From positions 1,185,747 to 1,249,746 of the forward strand of contig NZ_KB849655.1 of NCBI RefSeq assembly GCF_000368765.1: a DNA stretch of 64,000 nucleotides. Reading direction: 5' to 3'. The notes beneath the pieces are model-generated. The model saw only the letters and a program-made list of their open reading frames with translations, did no database searches and was not told where the DNA came from. Positions 1 through 9,541 of the stretch are shown here, piece by piece; position 1 is the first letter of the stretch; each line of letters begins with the position of its first letter. Made by a program: the position numbers and the translations under genes. Source of the DNA: Acinetobacter junii CIP 64.5. Its GTDB lineage: Bacteria > Pseudomonadota > Gammaproteobacteria > Pseudomonadales > Moraxellaceae.

Positions 1-76
1 TGGTGGGCGCTGACGGGATCGAACCGCCGACATTCTGCTTGTAAGGCAGACGCTCTACCAACTGAGCTAAGCGCCC
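1..76 (-). tRNA. tRNA-Val (anticodon UAC)
   Basis: On the minus strand this is a complete 76-base cloverleaf including an encoded CCA end. The acceptor stem pairs GGGCGCT with AGCGCCC. The anticodon arm has stem TCTGC/GCAGA around loop CTTACAA, giving anticodon UAC, which reads GUA valine codons. The T loop GTTCGATC is canonical. A strong promoter lies just upstream at 104-131. The gene touches the window edge, so further tRNA genes could follow outside. Confidence 0.95.
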
Positions 77-103
77 TTAACGTCTTCATCGTTTGTGAGG
101 TGC

Positions 104-131
104 ATTATAGAGAATCTTTACAGCCTGTCAA
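104..131 (-). promoter_or_regulatory. sigma70 promoter of tRNA-Val
   Basis: Read on the minus strand, a perfect TTGACA (131-126) is separated by 16 bases from a perfect TATAAT (109-104), about 28 bases before the mature tRNA 5' end. This is a consensus-grade promoter, as expected for a stable RNA gene. The start site near position 97 is inferred. Confidence 0.85.
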
Positions 132-245
132 ACGCTTTTCCTCATCTTTTCTAAAAAAACAGTGTGAATGATTAAAAAATAGGTAATTCACGATAAAATC
201 TAATATTTCAGTATTTTATTTAAACACTTATTCGATTTCTAACAG

Positions 246-749
246 CTAAATTTCTAAAGGCGATTCAGAAATGTAGACCAGTGCATGTTCAGGAACCAGT
301 TCAAACAATTCAAGAATCTCATCATTCTGCATACGAATACAGCCATGCGACATTGGAATACCCATTGGTTGGCTTTCAGGTGTTCCATGAATATAGATAT
401 ATCGATTGAACGTGTCGCAGCCCTCACCTTTATTAAAACCAACTTCTAAGCCATCTAGCCAAAGAATACGAGATAAAATCCAATCCCGTTCTGGAAACTG
501 TTCCGCTAATTGCTGATTATAAATTTCACCCGTAGGTTGACGAGCGATGAAGACTGAATTCTTTGCTGCTTTCTGACCGATTTTCTGAGCAACACGATGC
601 CAGCCTCGTGGTGTTTTACCACTATTTTCTTGTTCACCAATGCCATTCTTGCCAGATGAAATCACATAGAACTTATTATGTTTGGGCAAATATAAGGTTT
701 GTTGTGCTAGATCGATCAAAATATCAGCTTGTTCGATGGTATACGACAT
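246..749 (-). CDS. elsL: YkuD-domain L,D-carboxypeptidase, ElsL-like
   Basis: 167-residue YkuD-fold protein. The catalytic signature is visible: His121 in HGTPE, then SHGCIRM with Ser134, His135, Cys137 (nucleophile) and Arg139. There is no signal peptide or membrane segment, so the protein should stay in the cytoplasm. Most YkuD enzymes are exported L,D-transpeptidases; a short cytoplasmic one is known from Acinetobacter baumannii (ElsL), where it trims tetrapeptides to tripeptides during murein recycling. That role is inferred here from length, lack of export signal and genus. The gene stands alone between the tRNA and ybaN, with 196 bases upstream. The alternative is a generic L,D-transpeptidase family member. 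Confidence 0.8.
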   Translation of the reverse strand: MSYTIEQADILIDLAQQTLYLPKHNKFYVISSGKNGIGEQENSGKTPRGWHRVAQKIGQKAAKNSVFIARQPTGEIYNQQLAEQFPERDWILSRILWLDGLEVGFNKGEGCDTFNRYIYIHGTPESQPMGIPMSHGCIRMQNDEILELFELVPEHALVYISESPLEI

Positions 750-945
750 TTTTATCTCAAGATTAAATAACGCTAAATTATTTCAACACAAATCATAGCT
801 GATTTCTGTAGTTTTGATTTTTTAAAAATTTGGCTCTATAGGCGTTTAAAATGACTAAAAAATTATGAGTATTCTTATTATAGCATTTGGTTTGTTAAAT
901 TTAAGCGTAAATCAACGCAGCATTAAAGCCATCTCTCAGATTTAC

Positions 946-1317
946 TTAATCATTTTTTGACTCAGGCTCAGGGCGTGACCACAGCCAAATTGCAACGATC
1001 AACATCGTCACATCAGTGAATACTTTGACTAAGATTGGTGCATTGGTAAATAACATCAAAACTCCACTGATTAGCATCATAATTGATGCAATCCATTTTG
1101 CTTTGCGTGGCACAGTGCCGTATTCACGCCAGTTGCGTAAGGTAGCTCCATATTTGGGATGATTGAGTAACCAAGCATCCATTTGTGGCCATCCTTTTGA
1201 TGCAGCCCAAGCAGCAAGGATCAAGAAAACCGTTGTTGGCATACCTGGCAAAATTGCACCAATAATACCGAGCGTAATGAAAATTACGACCAGACTTCGC
1301 CAAAATAAAGTTTTCAT
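946..1317 (-). CDS. ybaN: YbaN family (DUF454) inner-membrane protein
   Basis: 123-residue membrane protein aligning along its whole length with Escherichia coli YbaN (about 125 residues). The N-terminal hydrophobic segment is followed by the family motif LPGMPTTVFLILAAW, an amphipathic stretch (AWLLNHPKYG) and two more hydrophobic segments near residues 80-115. The function of the family is unknown. I place the start at the ATG at 1317 because the homology begins there; an in-frame TTG at 1332 would add five residues and has no clear ribosome binding site. It is divergent from the DUF1853 gene, with about 100 bases between them that must hold both promoters. Confidence 0.8.
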   Translation of the reverse strand: MKTLFWRSLVVIFITLGIIGAILPGMPTTVFLILAAWAASKGWPQMDAWLLNHPKYGATLRNWREYGTVPRKAKWIASIMMLISGVLMLFTNAPILVKVFTDVTMLIVAIWLWSRPEPESKND

Positions 1318-1415
1318 TGCGCTATTAACCAATACGTCAACACAAGCGTGCTAGTATAAAGTGTTTTTAAGCTGCTTTCTTAAACTTGGCTGGCTTATTT
1401 CTATGATTGGATTAA

Positions 1416-2276
1416 ATGATGTCTGAAGCCGATTCTACGCCGCTGTTTTTTGAACCTTGGATACAATTTAAAACCCCAATCGTCAGGCAGCTCGCATTTT
1501 GCATCTCGAGCCCGAATATCCTTTCACAAAAGCCACATGAATTAGTAATAAAAAACAATTTTGAGCTACACGATGACCTTCATTGGCAAGAGCTTTACCA
1601 ATCCTACGAAGCACGTTTATTTCAGTTAGATGATGATCCAAGCCCTTTAATTGAATTTATAGCTCGCTTAAAAAGCACACGACTTGGGTTGCGTTTCGAA
1701 AATTTACTGTGGTTTTGGCTTTTAGATCAGGATTTTCATCATTATCAATTACTTGGTCATAGCATACAAATCATCAACGGCGCAGTAACAATTGGAGAGC
1801 TCGATTTTTTAGTTTTAAATCAGCGAAGTAATGAAATTGAACATTGGGAAGTGGCATTAAAGTATTATCTAGGTGAAATGGATCTAGAATTAAAACATTG
1901 GTACGGGCTCAACCGACAAGATACATTGAACAGGAAATTACAACATTTCACTGAACGACAATTTCAGTTTTCTGAAATAAATGATTATAAAATTCAAAGA
2001 AAATTTTGTGTTTTAAAAGGTCAATTGTATTTACCGACTGTTTGCAACGGTCAACGCCCCCTCCCCACATGGATAAATAATCGTCGCAGAATAGGAAAAT
2101 GGGGAACACATATTCCAATCGCTCAATATCATCGCTTACAACGGCATGAATGGTTGTGCCCAAATCGTGAAGTAAGTTCTACCTCAGCCAAATGGTGGAC
2201 AGATGGGCTCTATCACGATCCCAATAGTGAACCTCAGTTTTATATGTTTAGGACATCATTGTTCAAGCAAACTTAA
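1416..2276 (+). CDS. DUF1853 family protein
   Basis: 286-residue soluble protein with the features of DUF1853, whose function is unknown. The conserved core is GELDFLVLN at residues 127-135, followed by HWEVALKYYL at 143-152. The Asp130, Glu145 and Lys149 arrangement, with Glu95 upstream, resembles a PD-(D/E)XK nuclease fold, and I believe the family is grouped with that superfamily. No enzymatic activity can be claimed from sequence alone. Two adjacent ATG codons (1416, 1419) are possible starts. It is a single gene followed by the entericidin-like gene 120 bases downstream on the same strand. Confidence 0.75.
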   Translation: MMSEADSTPLFFEPWIQFKTPIVRQLAFCISSPNILSQKPHELVIKNNFELHDDLHWQELYQSYEARLFQLDDDPSPLIEFIARLKSTRLGLRFENLLWFWLLDQDFHHYQLLGHSIQIINGAVTIGELDFLVLNQRSNEIEHWEVALKYYLGEMDLELKHWYGLNRQDTLNRKLQHFTERQFQFSEINDYKIQRKFCVLKGQLYLPTVCNGQRPLPTWINNRRRIGKWGTHIPIAQYHRLQRHEWLCPNREVSSTSAKWWTDGLYHDPNSEPQFYMFRTSLFKQT

Positions 2277-2397
2277 GTTGTTTAACTTTTATAAAGTAAC
2301 ATTTCATAACAGTTCTACAAACAAACCATCATGTTCATTTTATAGTATTTTTTTTAGCCTCTAAGAACATCATAATTACATTTAAACGGAGAAGATG

Positions 2398-2538
2398 ATG
2401 AAAAAAATCTTAGTTGCTTCGATCATGACTGCTTTTGTTTTAACTGGTTGTAATACATTTAAAGGTTTTGGTCAGGACGTATCTAAAGCAGGTGACAAAG
2501 TTACTCAGACTGCTGAAAAAACTCAAGAAAAAATGTAA
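2398..2538 (+). CDS. Entericidin EcnA/B-like small lipoprotein
   Basis: 46-residue lipoprotein. A lysine-led hydrophobic signal is followed by lipobox LTGC, with the lipidated Cys at residue 18, and then a short polar, lysine- and threonine-rich tail typical of the entericidin family. A GGAGA Shine-Dalgarno at 2388-2392 lies 5 bases before the ATG at 2398; the ATG at 2395 is too close, so I choose 2398. Entericidins are described as a small antidote/toxin lipoprotein pair in enterobacteria; only one copy is present here, so a toxin-antidote role is not supported. A strong terminator follows at 2560-2594, making this a single-gene transcript. Confidence 0.8.
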   Translation: MKKILVASIMTAFVLTGCNTFKGFGQDVSKAGDKVTQTAEKTQEKM

Positions 2539-2559
2539 TCTTGATCCAGCAAGTTCACA

Positions 2560-2594
2560 AAACCTTATCTCATCTCAGATAAGGTTTATTTTTA
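2560..2594 (+). terminator. Intrinsic terminator after entericidin-like gene
   Basis: Perfect 11-bp stem AAACCTTATCT/AGATAAGGTTT with a 6-base loop, followed by ATTTTT. Confidence 0.85.
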
Positions 2595-2608
2595 CATACC
2601 TTTCTTAA

Positions 2609-3799
<1,191 letters not shown>

Positions 3800-3810
3800 T
3801 CCTGTGCATT

Positions 3811-3842
3811 AAAAAAGGAACTCTATTTTGAGTTCCTTTTTT
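3811..3842. terminator. Bidirectional terminator between dapE and chp operon
   Basis: Stem AAAAAAGGAACTC/GAGTTCCTTTTTT serves both convergent transcripts, with T-runs on either strand. Confidence 0.9.
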
Positions 3843-3845
3843 ATT

Positions 3846-4304
3846 TTATAAACCTAGCTTGGTTTGAATATGCTGTAAATTAGGTACGTAGAATTGCTTC
3901 TCTCCCATTTTTACATACTTGAAGACCGTACTATCATTAATATCACGTTCTTCATCTACCATTTCTGAGATACGTAAACGAATAGATTCTGGCATTTCGT
4001 TGCATACCAAAGCAAAGCGTTCTGAAACATCATCACCCTCAATGACCAAAGCAACACCTTCTTTTAACTTCGGATCATTGACAGCAAAGACTGGTAGCTT
4101 AAGATCATGCCACTCAATGAAATCAACATTGGTTTCAGTATCCATTGCTGAAAGCACAATGTTTTGTGGTAACAACATTGGAACATTATCAAAACAATCA
4201 ATAATATAGGCATCAATAAAACCAGTAGATACTGTAATTAAATGCTGTAGTTCTTGTTGGTTAATTTGTCCCAATCCAGCAGTGTTCGCATTTTTTTTTG
4301 CCAT
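3846..4304 (-). CDS. CheW-like adaptor at end of Pil-Chp operon (ChpC-like)
   Basis: 152-residue protein with a divergent CheW-type fold: NVPMLLPQNIVLSA near residues 40-53, then an EWHDLKLPVFAV segment near 64-75. CheW domains couple receptors to histidine kinases. It starts 13 bases downstream of chpA on the same strand, so it is the last gene of the operon. In Pseudomonas a CheW-like gene, chpC, also follows chpA; calling this a ChpC counterpart rests on position plus weak sequence character. The N-terminus (first 30 residues) is not CheW-like. It could equally be a genus-specific accessory adaptor. Confidence 0.65.
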   Translation of the reverse strand: MAKKNANTAGLGQINQQELQHLITVSTGFIDAYIIDCFDNVPMLLPQNIVLSAMDTETNVDFIEWHDLKLPVFAVNDPKLKEGVALVIEGDDVSERFALVCNEMPESIRLRISEMVDEERDINDSTVFKYVKMGEKQFYVPNLQHIQTKLGL

Positions 4305-4317
4305 TCGTTTCTACCTC

Positions 4318-7300
4318 TCAGCGAACCGTCAGTAAACTTTCGATATTTTCCAAAAGAGTTTCCTCTTGGAATGGTTTACCCATGTATTGACTTACACCCA
4401 ATGACAATGCTCGTTCACGATGTTTCTCACCAGTACGTGAGGTAATCATAATAATCGGTAAATCTCGGTGTAACTCATGATGTCGAACAAGATTCGTCAC
4501 TTCGAAACCATCCATTCGCGGCATTTCAATATCTAACAACATTAAATCAGGTTTGATTGTTTCAAGTTGTTCAATTGCATCAACACCGTCTTTCGCTGTC
4601 ACAACATCATAACCATGACGTTCTAATAGACGTGATGTGACTTTTCGTACTGTGACAGAGTCATCGACAATCATAATCAAACGACGTTCATCATAACGCT
4701 GTTTGGTATAGGTATCATCAGCTTGTTTACTGCGATGAGTTGACTGCGCCTGACGAGCAATAGTTTGACCATCTAGAATCAAACAGACTTGTCCATCACC
4801 TAGAATCGTCGCTCCTGCAATCACACCAATACTCGAGAACTGTTGTCCAATAGGTTTCACAACAATTTGGCCACGAGAACCGATCAATTGATCAACCAGT
4901 AAAGCCGTAGTTTGACCTTGCGCACCTTTAACCAAAAGTACAGGCAGAGAATGCACCATTCCACTTAAGCGTGGAATTGGTTGACCTGCTACAAACTCAG
5001 ATAAATAACGTAAGCGATATTTCTCTTGATCAATTGTGAAGTAATCATCCTGACCTTCGAAATATTGTTCTAAAGCTGCAGGAGAAATTCGCACAATACG
5101 ATCAATTTGTGCAAGTGGGAACGCAAATTGCTGATCACCCGCTTTCACCATTAACGCATCACTAACCGCCACAGTTGTTGGGACACGAATTGTGAAAGTT
5201 GTTCCCTTACCAAGTGTTGAGTTTACATTGACGTGACCACCTAATGCTTTGATATCACTTTGTACAACGTCAAGACCTACACCACGACCTGAAATCTGCG
5301 TAACCTGTGCAGCCGTACTAAATCCTGGGTGGAAAATAAATTGTAAGATTTCTTCTTGTTCAAGCTTTTGATCTTTGGTCATCAAACCCGTTTGAATAGC
5401 TTTCTGCTTGATACGGCTAACATCAATACCTTTACCATCATCACTGAATGTCACAACAACATCAGTTCCTTGACGACCGATATTTAATACAATATGACCT
5501 GTTTCTGGTTTATTGGCTTGCAAACGTTGCTCACGATCCTCGATACCATGGTCAATCGCGTTACGTAACATATGTTCGAAAGGCGCAATCAATCTTTCGA
5601 GAATACTACGATCTAGTTCACCCTCAGTATTATTTACCACCAATTCTGTTGGACGATTCAATGTAGATGCTGTTTGACGAACAATACGCTGTAATCGTGG
5701 TAGCAATCTTGAGAAAGGTACTAGACGAGTTCTCATCAAGCTTTCCTGTATTTCAGCTTGAATACGAGACTGCTGTAATAGCAGACCTTCAGTATCACGG
5801 ATCTTTTCAGATAAAGTTGTTTTAAAATCGACTAAGTCAGATGCCGATTCAGCTAAAGATTTCGACAATTGATTGAGTGAAGAATATTGATCCATCTCTA
5901 ATGGATCGAAATCCTCATAACGTGAATTTTCACCGCCATGACGAGCAATAATTTGACTTTCTAACTCACCTTCCATTCGACGCAACTGATCAGCCAAACG
6001 CTTAATCGCTAGCTCCATCTCAGTTAGAGTTCCACCTAACTGTCCCAAGTCCATCTCAATACGCGAACGGTTGATCGCATTCTCGCCTGATAAATCAATC
6101 ATTTTTTCAATGACATCAGCAGAAACACGGATCATTTCATTGTTCTGTTCGATACGCTCAGAACTTTCCCACTCACCAAACATTGATGGTGGCTCAGTAC
6201 CATCACCTTGCACAAACTCCATTGTATATTCAGGAGTAAATACATCTTTAGCAGAGATTTTTTGTGGAAGCTGTGCAGAAACATCAACGAATTCGATATT
6301 TTCTAAACTATGTTTTAAACCATCAAAATTGGCGTATTGACGTTTGAAAATAGCGTCATGTAACCAAGTTAATGCTGTATTGAGTAAATTGTCATAAACA
6401 TTAGAGTTGAAATGATGTAAACCAAACTGCTCAAAGGTATTTTCCAAATGATAAGCAATAACACCAACTGCTTCGAGTTGAGCCATGCGTGCTCCGCCCT
6501 TTAAACTATGGGCATTACGCTGCAACTGCAATAACAAGCTACGATTACCACGTTGTTCAAACCATTGTTTTAATAAACTTTGAGCTTGTTCTAGTAATTC
6601 TTCTGCTTCTTCAAGGAACGTTTCTTCGACAAGTGAACGTACTTCCTCATCAGCATTTTGAGATGTTTCGAGGGCATTCTGCTCAATCGTAGCTGCAACC
6701 TCACCGTCAATTTCAATGATTGGACTAGATGTCTCAGTCACCAAAGAAGTAGTCGCATCATAGTGATCTTGCGGTTGGCTATCAACAACTTCAACAGACT
6801 GCACAAGTGTGGAAGAAACTGATTCTGAAACAGAACCTTGATGTTGCTGCTGTAGAAGATTTACGACATGTACTGATGGATAATCGATTTGTTGATCACG
6901 AATTGTTTGAACACGATCAGCAATGTCATCTTGTACCAATCTTATTAATGCGATCAGCTCAGAAGATGCGTGAAGTTGCTGATTAATGAGCTTTTCGTAA
7001 ATTGTTTCTAGCTCATGTGCGATTAGTCCCATATGCGTTGCTTGAATCATATTTGATCCACCTTTTAAGGTGTGCAAATAACGCATAAGATTTTTTAATG
7101 CAGCTAAATTCGTATGATCAGCAGTCCAAAGACTTAAATCTGAATCAATACCAGCGAGTAACTCGTCCGCCTCATCTAAGAAGATATCAAGTAAGTCTGG
7201 ATCAAAATTACGATTTGAATCACTAGATTGTAGTAGTTGTTTGTCTAAAGCCAGTTGTTGAGCGAAATCTGTTACATCTACTGTATTACTGATGGTCGTT

Positions 7301-9387
7301 TGACTATTGTCATCAGATGAAAGGGCTTCAACCTCGTCACTTTCAATAATGATTTCACTGTTATTTAAGCTTAGCTCTTGATCTTGATCCTGCACATCAA
7401 GTATGAATTCTTGCTCAGCTTTTTGCTCGTGTGAAACTTCAGATACTTGAGACGAACCAGATGCACTTACACCTTTGAGCAAACCCAGAACATGGGTTGA
7501 AGGATAATCAACTTGATGATCTTTAATGGTTTGAATACGATCAGCAATATCATCCTGTACAGCACGAATTAAATTAACTAAAGCAGAGGAAGCCTGTATC
7601 TGTTGATTGATTAACTTCTCGTAAATAGTTTCTAGCTCATGTGCGATTAATCCAATATGCCTTGCTTGAATCATATTTGACCCACCTTTTAAGGTGTGTA
7701 AATAACGCATCAAATTCTTTAGAGCATTTAGATTTTGTTGATCAGATGACCATGTCGTTAAATCTGCATCGATACCTGCGAGTAACTCATCAGCCTCTTC
7801 AAGGAAGATATCTAAAAGATCAGGGTCAAAATCTCGATTGGACTCATTAGAGTCAAGCATTTGCTTATCAAGCGCAAACTGCGTTGAGAGATCATTTACA
7901 GTTGTATGTTCACTAATATCTGAAGTGTCAGGCTGATCTTGAGCGACTTCAACAATCTCGGCAAGTAATTCATCACTTGATGCAACACTTTCCACATTCT
8001 GCTGAGTAAATGAACTCAGTTCATTGAGAATACGCTCATGAACTTTAGTCAAAGTTACCCGTTGTCCTGCTGCCAACGTATCAAATAATTGAATAAAGTG
8101 TTGATGAACTTGCTGATATAACTCAAAAGCATAATCAAGATTTAATAAACTCGGTTTGAATAGAAGATCTTGATAACTTGAACGTAACAGACTTGTGTAC
8201 TGATACATCCCAATTGTTGCATGATGATGAGTATGCTGTAATAAAAGCTCTGTTTGCTTACTTAATGTTTGAATATACTGAGGAAATTCACTGCGGGCAC
8301 GCTTTTCAAAATCAAACTCCACATCAAGCAGATCATTGATATCAAGCTCTAATAATTGAGAAACAAGACCTTGAGGACGTACGGTATCCCCTTGTTTTTC
8401 TTCCAATTGAAAATCATAGCTATCCCAAGCAAAATTGAAGGTATCAAAAATTTCATCAAACTTTTGCTTTGGACCTTCTTGTTTAAGTGTGTGTAAATAA
8501 TCACGCACAAACTGAGCATAATGGATGAGTAATGCAGTTTCATCCGAACTTGAATCTAATTCTTCTTGTAAGAGCGTTTTGAATAAGTTCTCAACTTTTG
8601 AACTTGCATCAAATACCTGATCTACATGTGCCATTGCTGAACTACCACGCAAGGTATGTAAAGCTCGAATCAAGGTATTATAATTATCATTTGTTGGACG
8701 ATCTTTCAGTAAAAATTGATCAATCGTTGCTAAATGATCCTCCGACTCTTCTAAGAAGATTGCTAAAGTTTCTTTTATTAAACCATCTTCTTCAGTTTGG
8801 TCTTCAACAAGATTTTCTTCATTAGAAACAGCTTTTGCTTCTTCCAAACTATCGTCAGCACTTACTTCCAAGCCTGTCATGACATCTTCTTTATCTAAAG
8901 TAACTGACAGTTGTAGCAATTCGGCTAAAGCAGGCTCAAGGCTTTGTTCTTTTTGTAGTTGCTGCCCCAATAACACTAATGGCTTTAAATTAATATGATG
9001 AGCTTGAACTGATTTAAAATCTTGGACGAGTTTAAATCTATAGATATTGAATACCGTTTGTACATATTGCTGAATATTCTGATCCAGTGAAATGGTACCT
9101 GCAATTATGCGATTCAGAGTTTCTTCAACAGTCCATGCCAATTCGCCTGATGATTTCGCACCGACCATTCGACCAGAACCTTTCAATGTATGAAAGTGGC
9201 GGCGAATATCTGTAATTACATCTTTTTGATCAGGGTGTTCGATCCATTGAACTAATAATGGTTCTAATTCAACAAAAATCTCATCTAACTCTTCAATAAA
9301 AATATCAAGAATCTCTGAGTCCTGCTCAAGATAACTGTCTTCAGGAAGCGTCATCGTTTCAACTAATGTTTTTAATATTTCTTTCAT
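4318..9387 (-). CDS. chpA: ChpA/PilL chemosensory hybrid histidine kinase
   Basis: 1689-residue cytoplasmic CheA-type kinase of the Pil-Chp system controlling type IV pili. Five HPt domains are recognisable by their phosphoacceptor motifs: HTLKGSGR (His66), HTLRGSSA (His244), HTLKGGSN (His564), HTLKGGSN (His772) and HSLKGGAR (His960). Then come a dimerisation region (about 1085-1225), the ATPase domain with HMLRNAIDHGIE (N box) and SDDGKGI, GRGVGLDVV (G boxes) near 1250-1400, a CheW-like domain (about 1405-1550) and a C-terminal receiver with phosphoacceptor Asp1619 and Lys1668 region YMGKPF. HPt 3 and 4 are near copies 208 residues apart. The Pseudomonas protein is longer and has more phosphotransfer domains. 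Start ATG at 9387 lies after a hairpin-containing 154-base gap from pilJ. Confidence 0.95.
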   Translation of the reverse strand: MKEILKTLVETMTLPEDSYLEQDSEILDIFIEELDEIFVELEPLLVQWIEHPDQKDVITDIRRHFHTLKGSGRMVGAKSSGELAWTVEETLNRIIAGTISLDQNIQQYVQTVFNIYRFKLVQDFKSVQAHHINLKPLVLLGQQLQKEQSLEPALAELLQLSVTLDKEDVMTGLEVSADDSLEEAKAVSNEENLVEDQTEEDGLIKETLAIFLEESEDHLATIDQFLLKDRPTNDNYNTLIRALHTLRGSSAMAHVDQVFDASSKVENLFKTLLQEELDSSSDETALLIHYAQFVRDYLHTLKQEGPKQKFDEIFDTFNFAWDSYDFQLEEKQGDTVRPQGLVSQLLELDINDLLDVEFDFEKRARSEFPQYIQTLSKQTELLLQHTHHHATIGMYQYTSLLRSSYQDLLFKPSLLNLDYAFELYQQVHQHFIQLFDTLAAGQRVTLTKVHERILNELSSFTQQNVESVASSDELLAEIVEVAQDQPDTSDISEHTTVNDLSTQFALDKQMLDSNESNRDFDPDLLDIFLEEADELLAGIDADLTTWSSDQQNLNALKNLMRYLHTLKGGSNMIQARHIGLIAHELETIYEKLINQQIQASSALVNLIRAVQDDIADRIQTIKDHQVDYPSTHVLGLLKGVSASGSSQVSEVSHEQKAEQEFILDVQDQDQELSLNNSEIIIESDEVEALSSDDNSQTTISNTVDVTDFAQQLALDKQLLQSSDSNRNFDPDLLDIFLDEADELLAGIDSDLSLWTADHTNLAALKNLMRYLHTLKGGSNMIQATHMGLIAHELETIYEKLINQQLHASSELIALIRLVQDDIADRVQTIRDQQIDYPSVHVVNLLQQQHQGSVSESVSSTLVQSVEVVDSQPQDHYDATTSLVTETSSPIIEIDGEVAATIEQNALETSQNADEEVRSLVEETFLEEAEELLEQAQSLLKQWFEQRGNRSLLLQLQRNAHSLKGGARMAQLEAVGVIAYHLENTFEQFGLHHFNSNVYDNLLNTALTWLHDAIFKRQYANFDGLKHSLENIEFVDVSAQLPQKISAKDVFTPEYTMEFVQGDGTEPPSMFGEWESSERIEQNNEMIRVSADVIEKMIDLSGENAINRSRIEMDLGQLGGTLTEMELAIKRLADQLRRMEGELESQIIARHGGENSRYEDFDPLEMDQYSSLNQLSKSLAESASDLVDFKTTLSEKIRDTEGLLLQQSRIQAEIQESLMRTRLVPFSRLLPRLQRIVRQTASTLNRPTELVVNNTEGELDRSILERLIAPFEHMLRNAIDHGIEDREQRLQANKPETGHIVLNIGRQGTDVVVTFSDDGKGIDVSRIKQKAIQTGLMTKDQKLEQEEILQFIFHPGFSTAAQVTQISGRGVGLDVVQSDIKALGGHVNVNSTLGKGTTFTIRVPTTVAVSDALMVKAGDQQFAFPLAQIDRIVRISPAALEQYFEGQDDYFTIDQEKYRLRYLSEFVAGQPIPRLSGMVHSLPVLLVKGAQGQTTALLVDQLIGSRGQIVVKPIGQQFSSIGVIAGATILGDGQVCLILDGQTIARQAQSTHRSKQADDTYTKQRYDERRLIMIVDDSVTVRKVTSRLLERHGYDVVTAKDGVDAIEQLETIKPDLMLLDIEMPRMDGFEVTNLVRHHELHRDLPIIMITSRTGEKHRERALSLGVSQYMGKPFQEETLLENIESLLTVR

Positions 9388-9501
9388 AGCGGCTTCTTTC
9401 GTTTTTATCCACTAATTGTGGCTTAAAAATACGTGTACCAACCGTACAAGATGTCGTTCCATATACTCATCATCTTGCCGAGATATTCGAAATTTCATTT
9501 C

Positions 9502-9535
9502 AGTCAGAGGGTTGATTCTCAGCAACCCTCTGACT
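9502..9535 (-). other. Strong hairpin between pilJ and chpA
   Basis: Perfect 13-bp stem AGTCAGAGGGTTG/CAACCCTCTGACT with an 8-base loop, lying just after the pilJ stop codon in the transcribed strand. No T-run follows, so it is not a classic terminator. It could stabilise the upstream pilJ message or mark an RNA processing point, which would alter the ratio of receptor to kinase. That function is inference. Confidence 0.7.
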
Positions 9536-9541
9536 CAATGT

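Noticed and set aside
2398..2538. Entericidin toxin-antidote pair
   Set aside because: Only one small lipoprotein gene is present, so a two-part system is not supported.
6860..7890. Direct DNA repeat considered as a repeat element or assembly artefact
   Set aside because: The copies differ at many third codon positions and are in frame at 208 codons, so they are a duplicated protein domain.
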